Positions 1-6,374 of a DNA stretch of 7,807 nt are shown one piece after another. The position numbers and the translations under genes were made by a program. Source of the DNA: Verrucomicrobiia bacterium. Lineage in GTDB: Bacteria; Verrucomicrobiota; Verrucomicrobiia; CAIQCK01. The notes beneath the pieces are model-generated. The model was not told the origin of the DNA. It saw nothing but the letters and a program-made list of their open reading frames with translations, and ran no database searches. The stretch's first letter is position 1. Every line of letters starts with the position of its first letter. The stretch lies in assembly GCA_026417675.1 (NCBI GenBank), contig JAOACV010000089.1, positions 1 through 7,807 on the forward strand, given 5' to 3'.

Positions 1-6
1 AAAGCG

Positions 7-14
7 AAAGGAGA
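7..14 (+). promoter_or_regulatory. Ribosome binding site for the Tat-exported TIM-barrel gene
   Basis: A strong Shine-Dalgarno sequence, AAAGGAGA, has its GGAG core ending six bases before the GTG codon at position 20. This supports GTG as the true start. It also leaves the Tat twin-arginine motif at the usual distance, seven residues, from the N-terminus. Confidence 0.75.
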
Positions 15-19
15 CAATC

Positions 20-949
20 GTGAACACGACACTGATTTCGCGCCGTAGATTCCTCGGCACCGTCGGAGCCACTGTCGCTGGCATTGGTGCGGGAGAAACG
101 GTTGGAGCCGAAGCCGCGAAAGATAACATCCGCTTGGGCATGATGTTGCAGGCTGCTTCCGCCACCGAACTCCACAAGAACGCCAAGGCCATCGCCGACG
201 CCGGCTTCGACACGATACAGCTCACATTTTTCTTTCACCCCACCGCCGCCGAGCTGAAATCGCTCGCCGACATGCTGAAGGAACTAAGCTTGAGAACCGC
301 CGCGTTCGGCACCTACTTCAATCTCCTGCGGCCGGACGACACCAGTTTCATGAGGTCAAGCATCGCGACAATGAAACTCGTCGCCGAGAACGCCGGATGG
401 TTCGACTGCCGCCAGTTTGTTACTTGGAGCGGCAGCTATTCGCCGCAGTTCCGCGGCACCGACCCGCGCAACCACACGCCGGAGGCCGTTGTGCAACTTC
501 AACGCGCCATTCGCGAGGTCGTCCTGCCGGCGCTCGACCCCATCGGCGGTCGTGTCGCTTTCGAACCGTTCTTCCTGCATGTCGTTGGCACGCTGGAGAT
601 GGCGAAGGAAGTGTTCGCCCCATTCCCCGCCGACCGCGTCGGCCTCGTGCTGGACCCGCCAAACTTCATTTCGCCCGACCTCTACCCAAAGCGCGAGGAG
701 GAAATGCGTCGCCTCTTCCGCGAACTTCGCGCCCGCGTCCACCTCGCCCACTTCAAGGACATGAAGCTCGGCGCCGATGGCAAGACCGTAACTTATCCAG
801 GCCCCGGCGGCGGCGAGATGAACTACCCGCTGTTTATCTCTGAAATCCGCAAACTCCGCCGTCCCCTGCCCTGCATCATCGAGCACATCAAACCCGACCC
901 CGCCGAGATGAAGAAGACCAAGGCGTGGGTGGATATGCAACTTCAGTAA
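20..949 (+). CDS. Tat-exported sugar phosphate isomerase/epimerase-like TIM-barrel protein
   Basis: This 309-residue protein belongs to the xylose isomerase-like TIM-barrel (AP endonuclease 2) superfamily. Members isomerise or epimerise sugars using a bound divalent metal. A twin-arginine motif, SRRRFLG at residues 7-13, is followed by an Ala/Gly-rich hydrophobic stretch to about residue 31, so export of the folded, metal-loaded protein by Tat is predicted. Likely metal ligands sit in the usual order: Glu182 (AFEPF), Asp212 (LDPPN), His244 (HFKD) and Glu288 (IIEH). The GPGGGEMNY segment at 261-269 matches the glycine-rich loop before the last strand. The start is GTG with a strong ribosome binding site. 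The next gene begins 18 bases after the stop, so the two are probably co-transcribed and may act on the same envelope substrate. The true substrate, and even whether it is a sugar, is unknown. The family assignment is firm; the reaction is inference. Confidence 0.88.
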   Translation: MNTTLISRRRFLGTVGATVAGIGAGETVGAEAAKDNIRLGMMLQAASATELHKNAKAIADAGFDTIQLTFFFHPTAAELKSLADMLKELSLRTAAFGTYFNLLRPDDTSFMRSSIATMKLVAENAGWFDCRQFVTWSGSYSPQFRGTDPRNHTPEAVVQLQRAIREVVLPALDPIGGRVAFEPFFLHVVGTLEMAKEVFAPFPADRVGLVLDPPNFISPDLYPKREEEMRRLFRELRARVHLAHFKDMKLGADGKTVTYPGPGGGEMNYPLFISEIRKLRRPLPCIIEHIKPDPAEMKKTKAWVDMQLQ

Positions 950-967
950 GAAGGCTACAATTAAATT

Positions 968-3900
968 ATGAAACTGACCCGACTGATTCCTGCGACGGTG
1001 ACGCTAATATTGCCCGGCTGTGTGGCGTTGGGAGCCGCTACGGCACCGACATTTGAGGGGGCGAAGTGGATTTGGTATTCGCGCGAGCCGATGCCGTTGT
1101 CGCAGAGTTTCCGTGCCGGCGTGCACTATTTCCGCGGGACACTGACGCTGCCGGCGCGGGCGCAGGTGAGGTCGGCGGAGATGGTCATCACGGCGGACAA
1201 TCTCTACACCGTCTACATCAACGGCAAACTGGCGGGCGAGGGACACCCCGATCCGAACAAATGGAACCAGCCGAAATGGTTCGACGTGGCTGCGATGCTG
1301 GTGTTGGGCCGCAACGTCGTGGCGGTGGAGGCCGTCAACACCATGCCCGGTGCTGCCGCGTTGATCGTGAAGCTGGTCGCGCGGCTGGCTGACGGCAACG
1401 AAGTCGTTCTGATCAGCGACGAGAACTGGAAATGCAACGGCGCGGAAGTGTCCAACTGGCAACAGCCCGGTTTTGACGACAAGAAATGGCAGGCGGCGCA
1501 TGTGGTGGGCGAGTTTGGCATTCGGCCGTGGGGCAAGGTGGCGGCCCGCGGCGCCCTTGTGCCAGCGGGCGAACCGCAGGATGAGGCGCGCAAGGCGACG
1601 GCGCAGGAAATTGAGCGCCACAAGCTCGTGGCGCGGCGTGGCGGCCGGCCGATCCCACGCGAGGTGGTTGAGGTCAAGCCGCCGGCGGACTATGTGTGGC
1701 CGGAGGGGATCATCTTTGTCGGCGAAGACTGCAGTTTGTATCGCCCGCTGGAGCACAAAGGCAACGCTTACGACAGCCTCAACGTCACCATCTTCAACCC
1801 TCGCGATTCGCGCGCGTTCCCAGAGCACGACCTGCCCACGCCGATGAAGGTCGGCCGGAAGTTGTTTGTGCTGACGCCGGCCAAGCCTGGCGTGAAACCT
1901 CGCGTGTTGCTTGACGCGGGCAAGGGGGCGCTCGGTTCGCCAAGTGTGTCATTTGACGGCCAATGGATTTACGTCTCGATGGCTTTTGATGGCGAGCCAT
2001 TCTTTCACATTTACAAGCTACCCGCCAGTGGCGGCAAACCCCAAAAACTTACCGACGGGCCGTTTCACGATATTGATCCGGTGGAACTGCCCGACGGCCG
2101 CATCGCGTTCACCTCGACGCGCATCGGCACCTTTGAGGAGTATCACAACCCGCCCTCGCGCGCGTTGTTCGCGATGAACGCCGACGGCAGCGACATTCGG
2201 CCGCTGACCCACACGTTCATCTTTGACAACGAGCCGGAGGTGCTGGCCGACGGGCGCATTCTGTTCATCCGCTCCGACAACTTCTTCGACCGCGCCAAGG
2301 TCGAGACGCTGCTGCACGCGGTCCATCCCGACGGCACGGGGGGTTACACGGAGTTCGGCCTCGATCTCGGACCAGAGTATGGCGCCCGGCTGCGGGCGTT
2401 TCATTGCGGCAGCCCCGCGCCGATGCCGGACGGCCGCGTGGCGTATGTGACCCACACGGGCATCGCCGTTGGCCGGCCCGGCAGCGCCGCGCAGGACATC
2501 CAAAACATCGGCATCGAGGCCGGCGACGTGGCGGCGCTGCCCGACGGCCGTTTGCTCTGCACGGTGCCGAAGAAAACACCGGTTGAAAAGGTGGTCAGGA
2601 AACAAAAGCGCACCATTCAGGACTACAGCTACGAGAAGATCGCCATCGTGGACCCGCAGACCAAACGTGATGAAGTCGTGGTCGTGTTCGACTCGCCCGA
2701 CGAGCCGCTGCATTCGCCGGTCTATCTTGGCGCGCGTGCCAAGCCGCCGCTGCTGGCGACAAAGGTGATGCCGAAGCAATCAGACGAGCTGCGCGCGACG
2801 GGCGTGCTGTTTTGCCAGAACTGCCGCTTCACCAAGAACACCACCGCCGGCTGGCAGCACGTGCGCGCGGTCCGTGTGCTGGCCGGCAAGGGGCTGACGA
2901 TGCGCTCATCGCACTCCTACATCGTCCACGCCGGCAGCGACGTGCGCGAGCTGGGCACTGTGCCGCTGGCCCCGGACGGATCGTTTGCGGTCGAGGTGCC
3001 CGCCGACACCGCGATTGCACTCCAGGCCGTGGACGCCGAAGGTCGCAGCGAGTTGAACGAGATGTCATGGATTTACGTGCGGCCCGGCGAGAAGCGCGGC
3101 TGCGTGGGTTGCCATCAGCCGCGGCAGGTTGCGCCGCCGGCGCTGTCCGGGGCAATGCAGGCAATGCGGACAAGGCCGCTGAAGCTGCTCGGCGAAGGGC
3201 AGCCACACCGCTTCCGCGGCAACAACGCCGCCGTCACCGGTTTGATGGAACTGCAGTTCGACCGTTTCCGGGAAGTGGCCGGCATCAACCGCCACGCCGT
3301 GGAGCAGACGATCTCGTCTGGTCCGACCCCGAGGGGCGCGCAGGAGGTCGCCGCGCTGATCGCTCAACTCAAGGGTGCCGACGTTGGACTGAAGCTTTCC
3401 GCAATCCAAAGACTGGCGATTTTCCGCGATCCCATAGCCGCGCCCGCCCTGGCTGGCTGCTTGCGCGACGAAAACCGCGAACTGCGTGTGGCCACGGCGA
3501 TGGCTCTGGCCGCATGCGGCACGCGGGAGTCGGTGCCGCCGCTGCTGGAGGCGCTGAGCGACCCTGATCCATTGGTCGCGCAGGCCGCAGCCGTTGCGCT
3601 CGAAAACCTCACCGGTCACACGGAACCGTTCAATGCATTTGGTGAAATCGGGGCGCGAAACGCCCAAGCGCTGCGTTGGCGCGACTGGTTCCAAAACACG
3701 GCGTGGGAAACAATCGAAGCCGATCTCGTCGCGCGCGTTGCGAGCCCTGATCGCGATCGGGTGCGGCGCGCGGCAGTGGCGCTGGGACACATCGGCCGCA
3801 GCGAGGCGGCACGGGCGGCGCTGCGCGACTGGCTGGCCCGCGAGCGCGACAAGAATCCGTTCCCGGAATGGCGCAAAACGCACCACGGCGACGGGGCGAA

Positions 3901-5062
3901 ATTCAATTCCCTCGCGGAAGTGAACCCGCGCACGTTGCAGGCCGTCACGCGCGCCCTCGGCGGCATGAAGGATACGGGCGCCGTGCCGTTGCTGGCCGAG
4001 ACGCTTGGCCGGCACAGCGACCCCGCAACGGGCAACCTTTTCCTGGCCGAAGCCTGCGTGGAGGCACTGGGCCGCATCGGCACGGCGGCGGCGGAGACGG
4101 CGCTGATCAGCGCCTTTGCGCGGCTGAAGGATTATCCACAATACACCTACTGGTATGGCGACCATAGCGCATTGATGGCCTGCCATGCCTCGCCGGTTCA
4201 TTACCTCATCGTCGAAGCGCTTGATGCGATGGGTTCAGCGCGCGCCGGCGCCACCGTGCCGCACATCATTCGCTCCACGCCCACCGACACCGACCGCGCG
4301 CTGCTGCCGGAGAATGACGATTGCGAAACCCTCTTCGGGCGGCTGATTCGTCGCAGCGGCGCCGAAGCTTGCGTGGTTGAAACCTGTCTGGCCATCTTGG
4401 GCGACCCGCAAGCAGCGAAGGTGCCGGAGATTGCCGACGCGATTGCCACGACGCATCAAGCTTGGGGCGGCAAGCCCGATGTTGAAAACCGCGCCGCGCA
4501 AATCCTTTCGATGGTCTGCCGCGACCGGAAATACGAAGTCCGCGTGCGCAGGGCGTTCGAGCGCTACTTAGCAAGACCGAACGATGACATCCCACGCGTC
4601 TTCGACACGGGCATCCCGGTGGTTCAAAAACTGCCAACCAAGAACTGGGTGTGCTTTTTTCTCGCGCGCGCCCTCGGCAATCTCGCCGACCCAAAGTCCG
4701 CCGACGCGCTCATCGCCGCGCTGAAACAATCAGATCCCGAAGCAGCTTCCGGTTATCCCGACCCGCTGGGCCCCGGCTGCCTGTTCCTGCACAACGATCT
4801 AACGCCCTGCTGGCGCGCATGTGTGGCGTGGGCTCTGGGTCGCATCGGCGACCAACGCGCCGTGCCCGTGTTGCTGGAAATTGTTCGCGACCTGAAGAAC
4901 GCGCCCGACACCCGCTACGCGGCCGCCGAGGCGCTGGGCCGCATCGCCGACCCCGACACTGCCAAGTTCATCCGCGAACTCGCTGCGACCTATCCGGAGG
5001 TCTCCACCCGTCAGGCACTGTTGAACGCCTCGGCGAGAGCATCGGGGACATCGGGACAGTAG
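968..5062 (+). CDS. Secreted HzsA-related, haem c-binding beta-propeller protein with HEAT-repeat tail
   Basis: This 1364-residue multidomain exported protein starts with a hydrophobic signal (residues 1-25). An LPGC at 15-18 resembles a lipobox, but the Pro at -2 is atypical, so ordinary signal peptidase cleavage near the Ala-rich 22-26 is equally possible. Residues about 30-190 look like a galactose-binding beta-sandwich (TADNLYTVYINGK). Residues about 235-610 form a TolB/PD40-like propeller with repeated PDGR-type blades such as ELPDGRIAFTSTR, APMPDGRVAYVTH and AALPDGRLLC. Next comes the HzsA-like region: a CQNC pair at 616-619, the segment LAPDGSFAVEVPAD, and a haem c site CVGCH at 712-716. 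From about 800 to 1355 there are HEAT/PBS-lyase repeats, for example ALGRIGDQRAVPVLLEI. HzsA is the anammox hydrazine synthase alpha subunit, but related proteins are widespread in Planctomycetota and Verrucomicrobiota without that chemistry. A periplasmic electron-transfer or scaffold role is inferred. It probably shares a transcript with the gene 18 bases upstream. Only a weak AGAAGG lies upstream, 13 bases from the ATG. Confidence 0.85.
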   Translation: MKLTRLIPATVTLILPGCVALGAATAPTFEGAKWIWYSREPMPLSQSFRAGVHYFRGTLTLPARAQVRSAEMVITADNLYTVYINGKLAGEGHPDPNKWNQPKWFDVAAMLVLGRNVVAVEAVNTMPGAAALIVKLVARLADGNEVVLISDENWKCNGAEVSNWQQPGFDDKKWQAAHVVGEFGIRPWGKVAARGALVPAGEPQDEARKATAQEIERHKLVARRGGRPIPREVVEVKPPADYVWPEGIIFVGEDCSLYRPLEHKGNAYDSLNVTIFNPRDSRAFPEHDLPTPMKVGRKLFVLTPAKPGVKPRVLLDAGKGALGSPSVSFDGQWIYVSMAFDGEPFFHIYKLPASGGKPQKLTDGPFHDIDPVELPDGRIAFTSTRIGTFEEYHNPPSRALFAMNADGSDIRPLTHTFIFDNEPEVLADGRILFIRSDNFFDRAKVETLLHAVHPDGTGGYTEFGLDLGPEYGARLRAFHCGSPAPMPDGRVAYVTHTGIAVGRPGSAAQDIQNIGIEAGDVAALPDGRLLCTVPKKTPVEKVVRKQKRTIQDYSYEKIAIVDPQTKRDEVVVVFDSPDEPLHSPVYLGARAKPPLLATKVMPKQSDELRATGVLFCQNCRFTKNTTAGWQHVRAVRVLAGKGLTMRSSHSYIVHAGSDVRELGTVPLAPDGSFAVEVPADTAIALQAVDAEGRSELNEMSWIYVRPGEKRGCVGCHQPRQVAPPALSGAMQAMRTRPLKLLGEGQPHRFRGNNAAVTGLMELQFDRFREVAGINRHAVEQTISSGPTPRGAQEVAALIAQLKGADVGLKLSAIQRLAIFRDPIAAPALAGCLRDENRELRVATAMALAACGTRESVPPLLEALSDPDPLVAQAAAVALENLTGHTEPFNAFGEIGARNAQALRWRDWFQNTAWETIEADLVARVASPDRDRVRRAAVALGHIGRSEAARAALRDWLARERDKNPFPEWRKTHHGDGAKFNSLAEVNPRTLQAVTRALGGMKDTGAVPLLAETLGRHSDPATGNLFLAEACVEALGRIGTAAAETALISAFARLKDYPQYTYWYGDHSALMACHASPVHYLIVEALDAMGSARAGATVPHIIRSTPTDTDRALLPENDDCETLFGRLIRRSGAEACVVETCLAILGDPQAAKVPEIADAIATTHQAWGGKPDVENRAAQILSMVCRDRKYEVRVRRAFERYLARPNDDIPRVFDTGIPVVQKLPTKNWVCFFLARALGNLADPKSADALIAALKQSDPEAASGYPDPLGPGCLFLHNDLTPCWRACVAWALGRIGDQRAVPVLLEIVRDLKNAPDTRYAAAEALGRIADPDTAKFIRELAATYPEVSTRQALLNASARASGTSGQ

Positions 5063-5140
5063 CTCTGGCGCAGGCGCGTGACAGGAACAAAGACCCGGAC
5101 AGCGGTCATGCAAGCAAACGAAGTCGCGAGTCCGTTTTGC

Positions 5141-5160
5141 GTCGGGCACGACTGCCCGGC
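5141..5160 (+). terminator. GC-rich stem-loop after the HzsA-related gene
   Basis: CGGGCA and TGCCCG form a perfect six-base stem around a CGAC tetraloop. One G-U and one G-C pair extend it to eight. It sits about 80 bases after the stop at 5062. No T-tract follows (the next bases are GGAGCAA), so it is not a classic intrinsic terminator. It may instead be an mRNA 3'-end stabiliser or a pause site. Confidence 0.25.
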
Positions 5161-5176
5161 GGAGCAACCCCGCGGG

Positions 5177-5235
5177 TTGACACCGGCCTGAGCCGCACTT
5201 TCTCTATTCCCTCATGGGCCGCGACCGGCTAGAGT
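5177..5235 (+). promoter_or_regulatory. Weak promoter candidate for the zinc-ribbon/PtsN gene
   Basis: A perfect -35-like TTGACA lies at 5177-5182, but no good -10 box follows at 17-18 bases. The nearest is TCTATT at 5203-5208, 20 bases away. A separate TAGAGT at 5230-5235 fits the TAnnnT pattern and sits 31 bases before the start codon, but has only a poor -35 (TTCCCT, 5207-5212). A promoter in this interval is plausible; its exact boxes are not settled. Confidence 0.25.
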
Positions 5236-5250
5236 GCGGACTGTTTTCCA

Positions 5251-5256
5251 AGAGGA
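5251..5256 (+). promoter_or_regulatory. Ribosome binding site that sets the start of the zinc-ribbon/PtsN gene
   Basis: AGAGGA ends ten bases before the ATG at 5267. The longer frame opening with GTG at 5234 would put this site inside the coding sequence and add 11 residues with no family resemblance. The ATG at 5267 is therefore preferred. Confidence 0.6.
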
Positions 5257-5266
5257 CGATCTTTTT

Positions 5267-6103
5267 ATGAAACACACGTTGAATCACTTGATCCAATTGC
5301 AGGAATTGAATTTCGCGTTGGCAGAGCAGCAGGCATCGCAGCCGGGCGCCCGGTTGAAGCAACTGGAGGAAGCTATTGACAAACTGCGATCGAAGTTGCC
5401 TGAAGATCTGGCCACCCGCTACCTGAAGTTGCAGCAACGCAGCCAGCTCGTTGTGGTGCCGATTGTGCGCAACAATAACTGCGCCGGCTGCGGCGTGGCG
5501 GTGGCCACCGGCCTCGCCAACGAAATCCGCGCTGCGGAGCAAATTCATTTTTGTCCGAATTGCGGACGGTTCCTCTATCATGCGGAGGGGATGCCCAGAC
5601 GGCCGGATCGCCCGCCAGGGCAACGCCCCCAGCAAACCGGCATCGCGCGCTTCTCCGATCGCGCGCTGATGCTGCCGGAACTCAAGGCCAAGACACGCGA
5701 CGAAACGATCACCGAACTGGCGGAATTGATGGCGGCCAACGGCTTTATTGATGACGCGGCGACGTTGGCCGACCTCGCCTTGCGCCGGGAAACAATGGTC
5801 AGCACGGCGGTCGAGCGAGGCATAGCATTCCCGCACGTGCGCAACGTTGATACCGGCAGCCTTACACTGGCGCTCGGCCTGCATCCCAAGGGTGTGAAGT
5901 TCGACGCCCCCGACGGCGAACTGACGAGGATTGTTTTCTTCATGGTCATTCCCACCGCGGCCAGCGCGTTTTATCTGCGTCTGTTGGCGGGGTTGGTGAA
6001 GACGTTCAGCACGGCCAAAGCCCGCAACACGCTGTTGAAATCTGACACGCCGGACAAGATGTGGACGAACCTCGTCGCCCTGACGCGCGAGACGGTTCCG
6101 TAA
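5267..6103 (+). CDS. C4 zinc-ribbon / PTS EIIA (PtsN-type) fusion protein
   Basis: This 278-residue cytoplasmic protein has no signal or membrane segment. Residues 1-60 are charged and helical (LQELNFALAEQQ...LKQLEEAIDKLR), probably a short coiled coil. Residues 70-105 form a C4 zinc ribbon with Cys72, Cys75, Cys96 and Cys99; CAGC...NEIR...CPNCGRFLY matches the zf-RING_7 pattern of the CT398/CdsZ family. A Pro/Arg-rich linker (109-123) leads to a complete PTS EIIA domain of the fructose/nitrogen type at about 130-276, with the phospho-acceptor His190 in GIAFPHVRN. EIIA domains accept phosphate from HPr or NPr. PtsN homologues use this to regulate nitrogen, potassium and envelope responses rather than to import sugar. 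No EIIB, EIIC or HPr gene lies nearby, so a regulatory role is inferred. The zinc ribbon may bind a protein partner or nucleic acid. The start is the ATG with AGAGGA upstream. The EIIA assignment is firm; the partner is unknown. Confidence 0.88.
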   Translation: MKHTLNHLIQLQELNFALAEQQASQPGARLKQLEEAIDKLRSKLPEDLATRYLKLQQRSQLVVVPIVRNNNCAGCGVAVATGLANEIRAAEQIHFCPNCGRFLYHAEGMPRRPDRPPGQRPQQTGIARFSDRALMLPELKAKTRDETITELAELMAANGFIDDAATLADLALRRETMVSTAVERGIAFPHVRNVDTGSLTLALGLHPKGVKFDAPDGELTRIVFFMVIPTAASAFYLRLLAGLVKTFSTAKARNTLLKSDTPDKMWTNLVALTRETVP

Positions 6104-6155
6104 GACAGCTTCCGCTTATTCTGCAGCCACCAACGCTGCCCGTGAAATCCAAATA

Positions 6156-6169
6156 CCGGCGGCCGCCGG
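6156..6169. repeat. Perfect 14-bp GC palindrome
   Basis: CCGGCGGCCGCCGG equals its own reverse complement. It begins 53 bases after the PtsN-type stop codon. It could be a cruciform or hairpin, the core of a dispersed repeat, or simply a product of GC-rich sequence. No T-tract follows on either strand, so a terminator call is not supported. Confidence 0.4.
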
Positions 6170-6289
6170 GGCTCCAGATGAACGCGCCTTCGCAGCGCCA
6201 GTAGTATCGAGGCCACGAGGCGGGATCGAAACCCAAGGCTCGCTGGTGGCCATGCCGCACTCCGTCTCGCTGTTGGCGCGCCTCAAGAC

Positions 6290-6319
6290 TGGACTCTAAC
6301 AGACGGCACGGTTCATAAT
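6290..6319 (+). promoter_or_regulatory. Sigma-70-type promoter candidate for the esterase-like gene
   Basis: TGGACT (6290-6295, four of six to TTGACA) is separated by 18 bases from CATAAT (6314-6319, five of six to TATAAT). Transcription would start near 6326, leaving a leader of about 49 bases before the ATG at 6375. The -10 box overlaps the ATG at 6318, which argues against that upstream ATG being the translation start. Confidence 0.4.
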
Positions 6320-6374
6320 GCCGTTGCCAGTTGCCGATGCCGTGGACCATTCAAACGCTGAATTCCAAGCTGCC

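Larger units (their letters stand above)
5063..5266 (+). other. Intergenic region with two small hairpins and a possible promoter
   Basis: This 204-base gap separates the HzsA-related gene from the zinc-ribbon/PtsN gene. No supported gene lies here; the open frames crossing it are continuations of shadow frames from the upstream gene. It holds a strong GC hairpin at 5141-5160, a second hairpin CAACCC-CGC-GGGTTG at 5165-5179, a TTGACA box at 5177-5182 and the ribosome binding site of the next gene. It therefore probably ends one transcript and starts another. Confidence 0.5.
6104..6374. other. Intergenic region without an intact gene
   Basis: This 271-base gap carries no intact gene on either strand and no clear terminator after the PtsN-type gene. 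It contains a perfect 14-bp GC palindrome (6156-6169), a minus-strand stretch (about 6120-6240) resembling the start of class III aminotransferases, and a sigma-70-like promoter at 6290-6319. Its 5' two thirds may be a remnant or a dispersed repeat. Confidence 0.5.

Noticed and set aside
1004..4694. Several long minus-strand open frames (for example 3065-4201 with 378 codons, 1004-1828 and 2018-2779) opposite the HzsA-related gene
   Set aside because: They are Arg/His-rich, match no family I recognise, lack good ribosome binding sites, and lie antisense to a gene with clear domain structure. Open antisense frames are expected in GC-rich genes.
968..5062. Calling the large protein a true hydrazine synthase subunit
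   Set aside because: There is only one CxxCH motif, no HzsB or HzsC neighbour, and a HEAT-repeat tail. HzsA-related proteins are common in non-anammox bacteria.
4651..5232. A 193-codon + strand frame crossing the end of the HzsA-related gene into the intergenic gap
   Set aside because: It is a +1 shadow rich in Arg and Pro, and it begins inside the HEAT-repeat coding sequence. No recognisable domain or start signal was found.
6318..6374. Upstream in-frame ATG start for the esterase-like gene
   Set aside because: It would put 19 non-hydrophobic residues before an otherwise ideal signal peptide, and the ATG overlaps the candidate -10 box.
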